Shown here: positions 16,044 through 25,286 of the stretch, one piece after another
Numbering within the stretch: the first letter of the stretch is position 1
Layout of the letters: each line of letters starts with the position of its first letter
Assembly (NCBI GenBank): GCA_001915995.1
Contig: MNRO01000021.1
Coordinates: forward strand, 118,399-182,398
Direction: 5' to 3'
Origin: Clostridium sp. 26_21
Lineage (GTDB): Bacteria > Bacillota > Clostridia > TANB77 > CAG-508
DNA length: 64,000 bases
The notes under the pieces: model-generated
What the model saw: only the letters and a program-made list of their open reading frames with translations
The model's database searches: none
What the model was told of the DNA's origin: nothing
Translations under genes and position numbers: made by a program

Positions 16044-17207
16044 TTAATTCATATAATCTCTTAATTTTTTGCTTCTACTTGGATGACGAAGTTTTCTCAA
16101 AGCTTTAGCTTCAATCTGACGAATTCTTTCTCTTGTTACATCAAATTCTTTTCCTACTTCTTCAAGTGTTCTTGCTTTTCCATCATCAAGTCCAAATCTT
16201 AATCTTAAAACTTTTGCTTCTCTTGGTGTTAATGTTTTCATTACTTCTTCCAATTGTTCTCTTAATAATGTATATGATGCTGCATCTTGTGGTGCTGGTG
16301 AATCTTCATCTTGAATAAAGTCACCTAAATGACTATCGTCTTCTTCACCAATTGGTGTTTCTAATGAAACTGGATCTTGTGCAATTTTTTGAATTTCCAT
16401 TACTTTTTCAACTGACATATCCATTTCTTTAGCTATTTCTTCTGGCGTTGGTTCTCTACCTAATTGTTGTAATAAGTGTCTTGATGTACGAATTAATCTA
16501 TTTATTGTTTCTACCATGTGTACTGGAATTCTTATTGTACGTGCTTGGTCTGCAATAGCTCTTGTAATAGCTTGTCTAATCCACCATGTTGCATAAGTAC
16601 TAAACTTAAATCCTTTTGTATAATCAAATTTTTCTACTGCTTTTATTAATCCCATGTTTCCTTCTTGTATTAAGTCTAAGAATAACATTCCTCTTCCAAC
16701 GTATTTTTTAGCAATACTTACTACTAATCTAAGGTTTGCTTCTGCTAATTCTTGTTTTGCTTCTTCATCACCTTCTAATATTCTTTTGGCTAATTCAAGT
16801 TCTTTGTCATAAGATAATAATGGTATTTTTCCAATTTCTCTTAAATACATTCTTACTGGATCATCAACACTTATTCCTTCATAACTTGTTTCTGTTATTT
16901 CATCTAATTTTAAATTTTCAACTTCTTTTAAGTCATCAATGTCTGGCTCATCTTCAAAGTCGTCATTTAAAATATTAACTCCCATTTCTTCAAATGCATC
17001 AAAAACTTTATCTATTTGATCTGGATTAGTATTTTCTAGTTCTTTGGCTAATTCTTCATATGTTATTTTTCCTTTTGCCTTAGCTTTTTTTACAATTTCT
17101 TGAACCTTTTCTGCATCTAATTTTTCATCTTTCTTTTCTACTTTTACATCTTTCATTTCTTCTAATTTCTCTTGATTTTCCATTTCTTCTCCAATTTTCT
17201 TACTCAC
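16044..17207 (-). CDS. rpoD: Primary sigma factor RpoD/SigA
   Basis: The 387-residue vegetative sigma-70 factor has a variable acidic region 1.1 and then region 1.2 [16 protein letters not shown] (about 116-131). Region 2 follows with [37 protein letters not shown] and [17 protein letters not shown]. Region 3 has [14 protein letters not shown]. Region 4 ends with [10 protein letters not shown] and [20 protein letters not shown]. It recognises TTGACA/TATAAT promoters such as those seen in this window. Start codon is GTG (17207) after a GGGGTG site. It lies 12 bases after dnaG, the conserved macromolecular-synthesis pairing (rpsU is absent). Confidence 0.97.
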   Translation of the reverse strand: MSKKIGEEMENQEKLEEMKDVKVEKKDEKLDAEKVQEIVKKAKAKGKITYEELAKELENTNPDQIDKVFDAFEEMGVNILNDDFEDEPDIDDLKEVENLKLDEITETSYEGISVDDPVRMYLREIGKIPLLSYDKELELAKRILEGDEEAKQELAEANLRLVVSIAKKYVGRGMLFLDLIQEGNMGLIKAVEKFDYTKGFKFSTYATWWIRQAITRAIADQARTIRIPVHMVETINRLIRTSRHLLQQLGREPTPEEIAKEMDMSVEKVMEIQKIAQDPVSLETPIGEEDDSHLGDFIQDEDSPAPQDAASYTLLREQLEEVMKTLTPREAKVLRLRFGLDDGKARTLEEVGKEFDVTRERIRQIEAKALRKLRHPSRSKKLRDYMN

Positions 17208-17219
17208 GAAAATTCACCC

Positions 17220-19004
17220 CTACTTAATTTTAGCTAATGCAATTATTATATTACTTAGCTCTTTACTTAATTCTTTTTTTGTTTCCCCATCTTGTTCATT
17301 TTCTAATTTTTTTAATATATCTTTTTTCTGACTTTCTAGTCTTTCTCTTTCGTATTTTAATAATATATCATCAACAGCTTTATCAATATTTTCTATTTCA
17401 TAATCTGTTGCCATTACCTTAGTAATATGATTTTGAGTTTGTTCATCAAATTCATCTATCAATTTATTAACATTTGTATCTTTTTTCTCTAATTCTTCAT
17501 ATAATTTTTCTGCAATTTTTCTATTTGTTTCATCTTTAAAATCTTGTGGTTTGATTTTTTCTTTTATTTTTTGAAAGATTTTTTGATTTGCATCAAGTAA
17601 TAATGCTATTATTGTATCTTCCCTGTTTTTTAAATCTTCATCTATACTATTTTCTTCCACTTTAGAAATAATCTGAGTTTTTACTGCTTTTCCTTGCAAT
17701 AAATTGTCTGCTTTTGAGTTAGTATAAATTAATTTATTTACTTCTGCATATATTGCCTCTTTTGAAATATTATAACCATTTGCTATTTTTTCTATGTATA
17801 TTTCTCTTTCCATTGTATTGTCTACTTTTGCTAGTATTTTTGCAATTTCGTTTAAGAATTTTATTTTATCTGATGTATTCTCTAAATTAATATCTTTTTT
17901 TAGATTTTTTACTTTAAATTCGACTAATGATATCGCATTATCCATTGCTAATTTAAATCTACCTTCTCCAAATTTTACAATGAATTCATCTGGGTCTTTT
18001 GCTCCTTCTATTTGCAATACTCTCATGTCACATCCCATTTTTTGTAGTATTTCCATTGATCTTGCTACAGCTGTTTGTCCAGCTCCATCTGCATCAAATC
18101 CAAGTATAACTTGTTCTGTACTTTTTCTTAACAACCAACCTTGTTGTTCTGTTAATGCTGTTCCTAATGCTGCTACTACATTTTTTACACCTCTTTGGTG
18201 TAATGATATGACATCCATATATCCTTCTACTATTAATAGTCTTTTACTACATTCTGTTTTTGCAATATTTAGTCCAAATAAGTGTCTTCCTTTACTATAT
18301 ACAACATTTTCTGGTGAATTTATATATTTGGGTTTTGAATCATCTAAAACTCTTCCTCCAAATGCTATTACTTTTCCTCTAATATCACATATTGGGATCA
18401 TTAGTCTATTTCTATACATGTCTATATATTGTCCTCTATCATTTCTAATGACTAGTCCTGATTCTAACATTTCTTTTTCATTAAAACCTTGTGCTTTTAA
18501 TTGTTTATATAATTCATCAAATCTTCCTGAAAATCCTATTTTATATGTTTCTAATGTTGATTGTGTTAGTTTTCTTTTTTTTACATATTCTTGTGCCATT
18601 TTTGCTGTTGGCTTGTACAAATTTTGATGATAATATTCTGCTGTAAATTGATTTATTTTATATATTTTGGCTTTTAATTCTTCTCTTGCTGTATCTTCTG
18701 CATTTTCTATTGTTGGTAATTGTATATTTGCTTTTTCTGCTAATTGTTCAACTGCTTCTTTAAACCCTATTCCTTCTATTTTCATCAGAAATGAATATAC
18801 ATTTCCTCCAACTCCACACCCAAAACAGTGAAATATTTGCCTGTCTGGTGATACTGAAAATGATGGAGATTTTTCATTATGAAATGGACATAGTCCAAAA
18901 TAGTTTCTTCCTTTTCGAGTTAAATGGACATATTGTGATATTACATCTACAACATCGTTGTTTTGTCTTACTTGTTCTATAATTTCTTCACTATAACGTG
19001 CCAT
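17220..19004 (-). CDS. dnaG: DNA primase
   Basis: DnaG makes RNA primers at the fork. The 594-residue product has the CHC2 zinc finger (C39, H42, C60, C63 in LCPFHNEKSPSF and FHCFGCG). The catalytic core includes RNRLMIPICDIRGKVIAFGG (about 195-214) and the TOPRIM motif LLIVEGYMDVISLHQRG (about 255-271), with FDADGAGQ near 303. The C-terminal ~150 residues form a helical helicase-binding domain, rich in Lys/Glu. Length is normal for Firmicutes. GGAGG ribosome-binding site. It is the first gene of the dnaG-rpoD pair. Confidence 0.97.
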   Translation of the reverse strand: MARYSEEIIEQVRQNNDVVDVISQYVHLTRKGRNYFGLCPFHNEKSPSFSVSPDRQIFHCFGCGVGGNVYSFLMKIEGIGFKEAVEQLAEKANIQLPTIENAEDTAREELKAKIYKINQFTAEYYHQNLYKPTAKMAQEYVKKRKLTQSTLETYKIGFSGRFDELYKQLKAQGFNEKEMLESGLVIRNDRGQYIDMYRNRLMIPICDIRGKVIAFGGRVLDDSKPKYINSPENVVYSKGRHLFGLNIAKTECSKRLLIVEGYMDVISLHQRGVKNVVAALGTALTEQQGWLLRKSTEQVILGFDADGAGQTAVARSMEILQKMGCDMRVLQIEGAKDPDEFIVKFGEGRFKLAMDNAISLVEFKVKNLKKDINLENTSDKIKFLNEIAKILAKVDNTMEREIYIEKIANGYNISKEAIYAEVNKLIYTNSKADNLLQGKAVKTQIISKVEENSIDEDLKNREDTIIALLLDANQKIFQKIKEKIKPQDFKDETNRKIAEKLYEELEKKDTNVNKLIDEFDEQTQNHITKVMATDYEIENIDKAVDDILLKYERERLESQKKDILKKLENEQDGETKKELSKELSNIIIALAKIK

Positions 19005-19150
19005 TTTCCTCCACTCCTATACTTTCTTATTATTGCTTAAAATCATCATTTCCGTTTTTCGTACATATATATTATTCGACGAATTTTACATAATTCCCTC
19101 TTTTTTTGAGAATTTTTTTGAGTTAACCAAAATTATGGTTTGTTAAAATA

Positions 19151-19180
19151 AAAAAGTATAGGTAAAACCTATACTTTTAT
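19151..19180 (-). terminator. Terminator of the DUF3592-like gene, overlapping its stop
   Basis: AAAGTATAGG pairs with CCTATACTTT around 19153-19176; the minus-strand side ends in a T run. The stop codon (19179-19177) abuts the stem. Confidence 0.8.
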
Positions 19181-19611
19181 TGAAAAACTGAAACTATACA
19201 AAAAATAATTCCAATTATAAACATTCCTATTCCTACAGCCACAGATACATTTCTTATTATATTAGCAGTCTTATCTCCTTTTATACAAAAATCATCATAT
19301 TTATTAGGATTATAACATATTTCGACTTCTTGACCAACACTATATTTTTTAGGCATATATCCTATTGAAGATACTTTTTCTATATGTTCTCCATTAATAT
19401 CATATTCTAATTTAGGATATTCAGATACCATTATTGATGTTGAATTTAAATTTCTTTCTTCTTTCTGAATTATTTCTTTTATTTTTGCTGTTGCTTCTTT
19501 TGTACAATTTTTCTTTTTATTATTTATAAATATACTAGAACCTATACCTATTATAATAAATACTTCTCCAAATATCATAAAAAAAATTGCTATTATACTA
19601 AAAATATTCAT
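19177..19611 (-). CDS. DUF3592-like two-TM membrane protein
   Basis: The product (144 residues from ATG 19611) has an N-terminal transmembrane helix (IFSIIAIFFMIFGEVFIIIG), a ~90-residue extramembrane domain, and a C-terminal helix (VAVGIGMFIIGIIFCIVSVF). The domain contains the pattern YPKLEYDINGEHIEKVSSI and YSVGQEVEICYNPNKY, which matches the DUF3592 family (a beta-rich domain between two helices; function unknown). The ATG at 19635 lies upstream of an AAGGGGGG ribosome-binding site, so 19611 is chosen. It stands alone between dnaG and a small gene. Confidence 0.72.
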   Translation of the reverse strand: MNIFSIIAIFFMIFGEVFIIIGIGSSIFINNKKKNCTKEATAKIKEIIQKEERNLNSTSIMVSEYPKLEYDINGEHIEKVSSIGYMPKKYSVGQEVEICYNPNKYDDFCIKGDKTANIIRNVSVAVGIGMFIIGIIFCIVSVFQ

Positions 19612-19700
19612 ATTTCCCCCCTTAATTTCTTTCATCTATATTATAACAAAAAAAAATATATTAAGTCAAATCTAATAACATTTTTCTAAATAAAAAATAA

Positions 19701-19722
19701 GACAGGATTTTCATCTCCTGCC
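19701..19722 (-). terminator. Terminator of the 48-residue gene
   Basis: GGCAGGA/TCCTGTC stem (one G-T pair) on the minus strand, followed by TTATTTTTTATTT. Confidence 0.7.
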
Positions 19723-19724
19723 TT

Positions 19725-19871
19725 TTACATTATTCCCATCTTTTTAACAAATTTTTTGCCTTTTTTCATCATTTTATTTGTATTAAACATATTGTCACTT
19801 TGCCATAACATAACCATTCCTGTTGTTACTAATCCACCAATCACTAAACCTTTAACAAATTTCATATCCAT
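19725..19871 (-). CDS. Small (48-residue) membrane-associated basic protein
   Basis: An ATG at 19871 follows a GAAGGGATTGAA ribosome-binding site and opens a 48-codon frame. It has a glycine-rich hydrophobic N-terminus (FVKGLVIGGLVTTGMVML, about 4-21) and a strongly basic C-terminus (KMMKKGKKFVKKMGIM). A terminator follows the stop at once. The layout resembles small clostridial proteins with a membrane segment followed by a basic helix (DUF3918/YtxH-like in style), but the family cannot be fixed by eye. It is too short for most gene callers; the ribosome-binding site, frame and terminator together support it. Confidence 0.65.
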   Translation of the reverse strand: MDMKFVKGLVIGGLVTTGMVMLWQSDNMFNTNKMMKKGKKFVKKMGIM

Positions 19872-19994
19872 TTCAATCCCTTCTTTACAACTATTATTAG
19901 ATTTTTAATCTTTTAATAGTATCTCATTTTTGTTGGTTATTTATTCATTAATAATAGATTTGTTAAATTAAAAATTTTTATTAGAACTAAAAAA

Positions 19995-21707
19995 CTACAT
20001 TTCAATTCCTTGATTTCTCTTCTTATTTTGCTGATTCATAAATCTTATTTGTGCTTCAGTAGTTTCTCTTATATGTTGCTCAATAAATCTTTTTTCTTCT
20101 TCTGTTAAGAATGCTCCTGAATTTTGTTTTTGTAATAGTTTTCTTACTTTTACATTATTAGTCATTTCTTCTGTTTGTTGTTGTGTTTCTGATTTTGTAA
20201 TTCTACTTTGTGAAATTGACCTCTTAACATTAATCATTGTTGTCATTCTATCAGTCATACTTCTTCCTGCTTTTCTTTGTTTATTATCTAATGGTTCTGA
20301 ATTCTTCTTAGCTCTTTCTGCAAAACTTTTATGTTCTCTTCTTTCTGATGTTTCTTGTGACATAACATGTTCTTGTTTCAATTCTTGTCCTATTGGAATC
20401 TTCTCTTTAGAATTTGTTGATGTTGATATTGTTCCAGTATCAGAAATCGTCATATCTTCTAATAAAGCATTAATATCTCCATTATATTTTTCTTGCCCCA
20501 CAGACATTACTACTTCTTCAATAAATTGCTTAGCAGGAATTTCTCCTCCATTACTTTTTAATATAAATTTTCCACTACTTGGAATATGTGGTGCAACTAC
20601 TTCTTGTATATATTGTTTGACTGGTATTTCTACACCATTTGGCAATTTAATTTTTTGCTTTAAAATGTCTTGATTTATCATTTTAACAATGTCAACATTG
20701 TTTATAGTAGTTTCATCTTTTGCTTCATCAGTCCCTTTTTTCTCTTCTTGTTTTTGTTGATCACTTTTCTGCATATTTTCTATTTCCCTTTCTTCAAAAT
20801 TTTTTTCAATAGTTTTTATTGCATCTAATAAGTACTCTTTAGTATTTACTCCATTTTTATAATCAACAATTACCATTTTCTCAATTATTTTTACTAATCT
20901 ACTTTTCTCTGTTTCAAATTCCTCTTTAGAACTACAAAAACTCAATGTATATTCTATACACCCTTTAAATAAATCTTTATTCATCTTATTAAAAGAATCA
21001 TTTGGTAATAATTCAATTAAATTATTTGAAGATATTGTAGATTGTCTTTTATCAAATTCTGATAAAAAATCTCTAAAATCTTTTTCATCTGTTGAGAAAT
21101 ATGCTCTAATTAATGAATAGTTTTTATCACTAACTAATATATCTGCTAAAAATACTTGATAAGCATAAGCATTTCGTAATGTTGATACATTATCTAATTT
21201 TTGTGCTAATAGCTCTGTAATTCCTTCATTCAAACCACTTGCCATCATAGAACTATCAACTAATTTATCTTCTTTATTATACCCACCTATTACTACTCCA
21301 GATTTATCATATCCTATACCATCTTCGTTAAATTCCATATTTAATACCCCAGAAAAATAATGAAACAACTCATGTTTTATAGTATGGTCTGAATTTGTAT
21401 CACTAGTATAAATAGCATTCTCAAACTCCCACTTTTCTTTATCATATTCTTGTTTCTTATGAGTAACAAATGATGCAGCACCTGAACTTGTATTAATTTC
21501 TTTTTTTTCTCCGTTATATTCAACAAAATGAGATTCATTTGAATTACGTTCTACAAAAGCAATCTTTACAGCTTTATCTTGTAAAAACTTTCTATCTACT
21601 TCATATTTATTAACCAAAAACTCTATTACTTCTTCCAGTAATAATTGCATCCTCATTTCTCTTGATTTATCTTCTATTTGTTCCAAATTTCTATTATATA
21701 ATTTCAT
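19995..21707 (-). CDS. Putative HExxH metallopeptidase-like protein, partner of the small-protein family
   Basis: The 570-residue product has no signal peptide or membrane segment. Its N-terminal ~260 residues contain HELFH (112-116) and, 44 residues on, NEGITELLAQ (160-169). That spacing and composition fit a zinc gluzincin (HExxH plus a downstream Glu). A Lys/Glu/Gln-rich linker (about 300-335) is followed by two imperfect repeats, NGVEIPVKQYIQEVV (about 360) and NGGEIPAKQFIEEVV (about 388), and a NGDINALL segment. The last ~130 residues are polar, Gln/Arg/Lys-rich and probably helical. It lies seven bases after the 147-residue family member (21715) and is surely co-transcribed. Peptidase activity is inferred only from motifs. 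Confidence 0.6.
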   Translation of the reverse strand: MKLYNRNLEQIEDKSREMRMQLLLEEVIEFLVNKYEVDRKFLQDKAVKIAFVERNSNESHFVEYNGEKKEINTSSGAASFVTHKKQEYDKEKWEFENAIYTSDTNSDHTIKHELFHYFSGVLNMEFNEDGIGYDKSGVVIGGYNKEDKLVDSSMMASGLNEGITELLAQKLDNVSTLRNAYAYQVFLADILVSDKNYSLIRAYFSTDEKDFRDFLSEFDKRQSTISSNNLIELLPNDSFNKMNKDLFKGCIEYTLSFCSSKEEFETEKSRLVKIIEKMVIVDYKNGVNTKEYLLDAIKTIEKNFEEREIENMQKSDQQKQEEKKGTDEAKDETTINNVDIVKMINQDILKQKIKLPNGVEIPVKQYIQEVVAPHIPSSGKFILKSNGGEIPAKQFIEEVVMSVGQEKYNGDINALLEDMTISDTGTISTSTNSKEKIPIGQELKQEHVMSQETSERREHKSFAERAKKNSEPLDNKQRKAGRSMTDRMTTMINVKRSISQSRITKSETQQQTEEMTNNVKVRKLLQKQNSGAFLTEEEKRFIEQHIRETTEAQIRFMNQQNKKRNQGIEM

Positions 21708-21714
21708 AAAACTC

Positions 21715-22158
21715 CTACTTTCTTTTGAAAAAATTTATAATTCTCTCAAATACTCTTTTCAACATATTTGTTTTTTTATATTCAATAAGTGATGTGTTTT
21801 CTTCTTTTAATATTTTAATTTGCTTTTCTTTCTTAAACAAATTATCAGGATTATATTTTTCTTCTAATTCCTTTTTTTCTTCCTCATTTTTATCTAATTC
21901 ATCCAAAAAACTCTGTTTCTCCTCTTCATTTTCACACCAATAATTTAAATTTAAAATTGCTAACAATACCATTGTTTCTCTTTTTAAATTTTGTTCAATT
22001 AATGGTTTCTCAATATCAATTTCAGGATGATAATCTTTCATTTTCTCTTCTTTAAAAAAATCTCTAACTTTTTTGGGCACTTTTTCTCTATAATCATTTT
22101 CTAATAGATTTAATATCTCATCAATCTCAGCATAAGCCAACATATTCTCCATTACCAT
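21715..22158 (-). CDS. Member 1 of an undescribed paralogous small-protein family
   Basis: The 147-residue soluble, acidic-helical product shares a linear set of motifs with the genes at 24795 and 46925. These are VPKKVRDFFKEE (about 28-39), a Y-x(n)-D patch, NLKRETMVLLAILNLNYWC (about 58-76), an acidic EEEKQSFLDELDKNEEE helix, the signature EEKYNPDNLFKK (about 98-109) and a basic amphipathic C-terminal helix MLKRVFERIINFFKRK. The C-terminal helix could bind membrane or a partner. The function is unknown. It starts after a GGGGGAATACAA site and is followed seven bases on by the HExxH protein gene. Confidence 0.7.
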   Translation of the reverse strand: MVMENMLAYAEIDEILNLLENDYREKVPKKVRDFFKEEKMKDYHPEIDIEKPLIEQNLKRETMVLLAILNLNYWCENEEEKQSFLDELDKNEEEKKELEEKYNPDNLFKKEKQIKILKEENTSLIEYKKTNMLKRVFERIINFFKRK

Positions 22159-22275
22159 TTGTATTCCCCCATAATTGCTTTTGTAATTTTATCTTTAAAT
22201 ATTTTATACCACATATAAAGAATTTTTTCAATTTTTATTCAAAATTATTTATAAGCATGTTTCATCACATTTTCA

Positions 22276-22304
22276 TTGACTTTTTGCCATTTTGCTAGTA
22301 TAAT
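22276..22304 (+). promoter_or_regulatory. Sigma-A promoter for leuS
   Basis: TTGACT (22276-22281), 17-base spacer, TATAAT (22299-22304). Confidence 0.88.
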
Positions 22305-22317
22305 CGATATGAAATAA

Positions 22318-22353
22318 TTTCGCTCATAAGAATATTTTTTTCTTACAACGAAA
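22318..22353 (+). promoter_or_regulatory. Nested leader hairpin of leuS
   Basis: TTTCG (22318-22322) pairs with CGAAA (22349-22353), and inside it TAAGAA (22327-22332) pairs with TTCTTA (22340-22345). It forms a short structured 5'UTR. No T-box specifier/antiterminator elements are present, unlike many Firmicute leuS leaders. Confidence 0.4.
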
Positions 22354-22376
22354 AATGAGAAAGGAATGAATTTTAA

Positions 22377-24773
22377 ATGGCATATAATTTTAAAGAAATA
22401 GAAAAAAAATGGCAAAACAAATGGGAAAAAGAAGGAACATTTAATGCTAGCAATGATTACACAAAGAAAAAATGGTATGGATTAATAGAATTCCCTTATC
22501 CATCAGGACAAGGTCTACATGTTGGACATCCTCGTAGTTATACAGCACTTGATATAATCGCAAGAAAAAGAAGATTACAAGGATATAATGTATTATTCCC
22601 AATTGGATTTGATGCATTCGGTCTTCCAGCAGAAAATTATGCAATAAAAACAAATGTACATCCAAAAATAACAACTGCAAAAAATATTGCACATTTTACA
22701 GAACAATTAAAATCTGTTGGTTTTTCATTTGATTGGTCAAGAGTTATTGACACAACAGACCCAGAATATTATAAATGGACACAATGGATATTTATTCAAT
22801 TATATAAACATGGATTAGCTTATAAAGCAACAATGCCAATAAACTTCTGTACAGGATGTAAAGTTGGATTAGCAAATGAAGAAGTTGTAAATGGTGTTTG
22901 TGAAAGATGTGGAAGTCCTGTTGTACAAAAAGAAAAATCACAATGGATGTTAAGAATCACAAAATATGCTCAAAGATTAATTGATGATTTAGATGATGTT
23001 GATTATCTAGAAAAAATAAAAACACAACAACGTAACTGGATTGGTCGTTCAGAAGGTGCTGAAGTGAAATTCAAAATTGCAGGTACTGACGAAGCACTAA
23101 CTGTTTACACAACAAGACCTGATACACTATTTGGTGCTACATATATGGTAGTTGCTCCAGAACACAAATTAATTGAAGAATTTGCTTCTAAAATAACAAA
23201 TTTAGATGAAATAAAAGAATATCAAAAACAAGCTGCTTTAAAATCTGATTTTGAACGTGGTGAAATGAATAAAGACAAAACTGGTGTTGAAATCAAAGGA
23301 ATTAAAGCAATAAATCCATTAACAAACAAAGAAATTCCTATTTGGGTTGCTGATTATGTACTATCATCTTACGGAACTGGTGCTATTATGGCTGTTCCAG
23401 CACATGATACAAGAGATTATGAATTTGCTACAAAATTTGGTCTTAATATTATACCTGTTCTTGAAGGTGGAGATGTTTCAAAAGAAGCATTTACTGGTGA
23501 TGGTGTACATATAAACTCAGGATTTTTAAATGGTTTAGGATTAGAAGATGCTAAAAATAAAGTTATAAAATATCTTGAAGATAATAAAATTGGTGAAAGA
23601 AAAGTAAATTATAAACTTCGTGATTGGGTATTCTCTCGTCAAAGATATTGGGGTGAACCAATTCCAATGGTATATTGTGATGATTGTGGTTGGGTTCCAG
23701 TTGATGAAAAAGATTTACCTTTAACACTACCAGATGTAAAAGACTTCTTACCTGGAGAAGATGGAGAATCACCTCTTGCAAGACATACAGAATGGATTAA
23801 CACAACATGTCCACACTGTGGTAAACCTGCAAAAAGAGAAACAGATACAATGCCTCAATGGGCTGGCTCATCATGGTATTTCTTAAGATACATGGATCCA
23901 CATAATCATGATGCTCTTGCATCAAAAGAAGCGCTTGAATATTGGTCACCTGTTGACTGGTATAATGGTGGTATGGAACATACTACACTTCACTTATTAT
24001 ATTCAAGATTCTGGCATAAATTCTTATATGATATTGGAGTTGTTCCAACAAAAGAACCTTATGCAAAACGTACATCACATGGTATGATTTTAGGTTCAAA
24101 TGGAGAAAAAATGTCTAAATCAAAAGGAAATGTTATAAATCCTGATGATATTGTAAATGAATTTGGTGCTGATGCTTTTAGAGTTTATGAAATGTTTATG
24201 GGACCATTTGATCAAACAGCAAGTTGGTCTATGGATAGTATTAGAGGTTGCTTCAAATTCCTTGACAGAGTTTGGAACTTACAAGACATTTTAGTCGATG
24301 GTGATACATATTCAAAAGAAAATGAAAAAATGATGAATAAAGCTATTAAAAAGGTTTCACAAGATATTGAAGAAATGAAATTTAATACATGTGTTTCTAC
24401 ATTTATGACAATGATGAATGAATTTACAAAATTAAAGAAAATTAATAAAGCTGAATTCAAAACATTTTTAATATTATTAAATCCTTTTGCTCCTCACATA
24501 ACTGAAGAGTTAAATGAAATTGCTAGATTCGATAATCCTATTTCATCTTGTGATTGGCCTAAATATGATGAAAGTAAAACAATTGATGACGAAATAGAAA
24601 TTCCAGTTCAAGTTAATGGTAAATTAAAAACAACTATTACTATTAATTTAGATGAAGATGAATCTTCTGTTAAAGAAAAAGTTCATTCTGCTTTAGAAGG
24701 AAAACTTGATGGAAAGTCTATAGTTAAAGAAATTTATGTAAAAAATAAAATTTTCAATGTTGTTGTAAAATAA
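22377..24773 (+). CDS. leuS: Leucyl-tRNA synthetase
   Basis: This class I synthetase charges tRNA-Leu. HIGH-like HVGH (in [12 protein letters not shown], about 42-53), a zinc cluster CTGCKVG...CERCG (about 160-180) and the CP1 editing domain ([19 protein letters not shown]; editing Thr patch [18 protein letters not shown]) are present. A second CPHCG knot (about 478) and KMSKS (about 578-582, [10 protein letters not shown]) follow, then the anticodon-binding and C-terminal tRNA-binding domains. The 798-residue length is typical of bacteria. It has its own promoter and a GAAAGGA ribosome-binding site. It is one of the few plus-strand housekeeping genes here. Confidence 0.98.
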   Translation: MAYNFKEIEKKWQNKWEKEGTFNASNDYTKKKWYGLIEFPYPSGQGLHVGHPRSYTALDIIARKRRLQGYNVLFPIGFDAFGLPAENYAIKTNVHPKITTAKNIAHFTEQLKSVGFSFDWSRVIDTTDPEYYKWTQWIFIQLYKHGLAYKATMPINFCTGCKVGLANEEVVNGVCERCGSPVVQKEKSQWMLRITKYAQRLIDDLDDVDYLEKIKTQQRNWIGRSEGAEVKFKIAGTDEALTVYTTRPDTLFGATYMVVAPEHKLIEEFASKITNLDEIKEYQKQAALKSDFERGEMNKDKTGVEIKGIKAINPLTNKEIPIWVADYVLSSYGTGAIMAVPAHDTRDYEFATKFGLNIIPVLEGGDVSKEAFTGDGVHINSGFLNGLGLEDAKNKVIKYLEDNKIGERKVNYKLRDWVFSRQRYWGEPIPMVYCDDCGWVPVDEKDLPLTLPDVKDFLPGEDGESPLARHTEWINTTCPHCGKPAKRETDTMPQWAGSSWYFLRYMDPHNHDALASKEALEYWSPVDWYNGGMEHTTLHLLYSRFWHKFLYDIGVVPTKEPYAKRTSHGMILGSNGEKMSKSKGNVINPDDIVNEFGADAFRVYEMFMGPFDQTASWSMDSIRGCFKFLDRVWNLQDILVDGDTYSKENEKMMNKAIKKVSQDIEEMKFNTCVSTFMTMMNEFTKLKKINKAEFKTFLILLNPFAPHITEELNEIARFDNPISSCDWPKYDESKTIDDEIEIPVQVNGKLKTTITINLDEDESSVKEKVHSALEGKLDGKSIVKEIYVKNKIFNVVVK

Positions 24774-24776
24774 ATC

Positions 24777-24810
24777 AAAAGAGATGTGATTAAATCACAT
24801 CTCTTTTTTC
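24777..24810. terminator. Bidirectional terminator shared by leuS and the 24795 gene
   Basis: AAAAGAGATGTGATT (24777-24791) pairs with AATCACATCTCTTTT (24793-24807), followed by T's. The stop codon of the minus-strand gene (24797-24795) lies within the stem. Confidence 0.85.
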
Positions 24811-25259
24811 TTAAATATATTCTTTATTTTTTCAAAGATTTTCTTATACCAAGGTTTATTTTCTACAACCATCAAACTATGTTGTTCTTCTACCTTTTCT
24901 TCCTGCTTATTTTCTTTCTTTTTAAATAAATTATCTGGATTATACTTTTCTCTGAGTTCTTCTTCATACTTTTTCTCATTTTCTGCTAAAATATTATTTA
25001 TTTCATTTTTTTCTTGTTCATTTGCAATATAATTTAACATTAACATTGCTAATATACTTCCAGCTTCTATTGATATTTTTTGATTTTCAATATCTATATT
25101 TTCATCAAATTTGAATTGGTAATTTTTATCTTTATGTTCTTCAAAAAATTGTATTAATTTTTGTGGTATTTTTTTTACTAAATCTGAATCCATATGTTTT
25201 ATAGTTTCTAATACTTCAACATACGCTCTCTCACTCTCTTTTTTTACTTGTATTTTCAT
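24795..25259 (-). CDS. Member 2 of the paralogous small-protein family
   Basis: The product (154 residues from ATG 25259) aligns over its length with the genes at 21715 and 46925. It has KKIPQKLIQFFEEHKDKNY (about 24-42), a FDENIDIENQKISIEAGSI segment, LAMLMLNYIANEQEKNEI (about 65-82), the signature LREKYNPDNLFKKK (about 98-111) and a basic amphipathic end, WYKKIFEKIKNIFKKK. The ATG at 25280 lies upstream of the AAAGGAG site, so 25259 is used. It follows the 463-residue coiled-coil gene by 27 bases. Function unknown; no signal peptide. Confidence 0.7.
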   Translation of the reverse strand: MKIQVKKESERAYVEVLETIKHMDSDLVKKIPQKLIQFFEEHKDKNYQFKFDENIDIENQKISIEAGSILAMLMLNYIANEQEKNEINNILAENEKKYEEELREKYNPDNLFKKKENKQEEKVEEQHSLMVVENKPWYKKIFEKIKNIFKKKEM

Positions 25260-25286
25260 TATTTTTCTCCTTTGTCCCATTTAGTA

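Noticed and set aside
22159..22376. T-box riboswitch upstream of leuS
   Set aside because: The leader is too short and lacks the conserved T-box sequence.
23563..23781. Antisense frame in leuS
   Set aside because: Shadow frame of a well-supported synthetase, no start signal.
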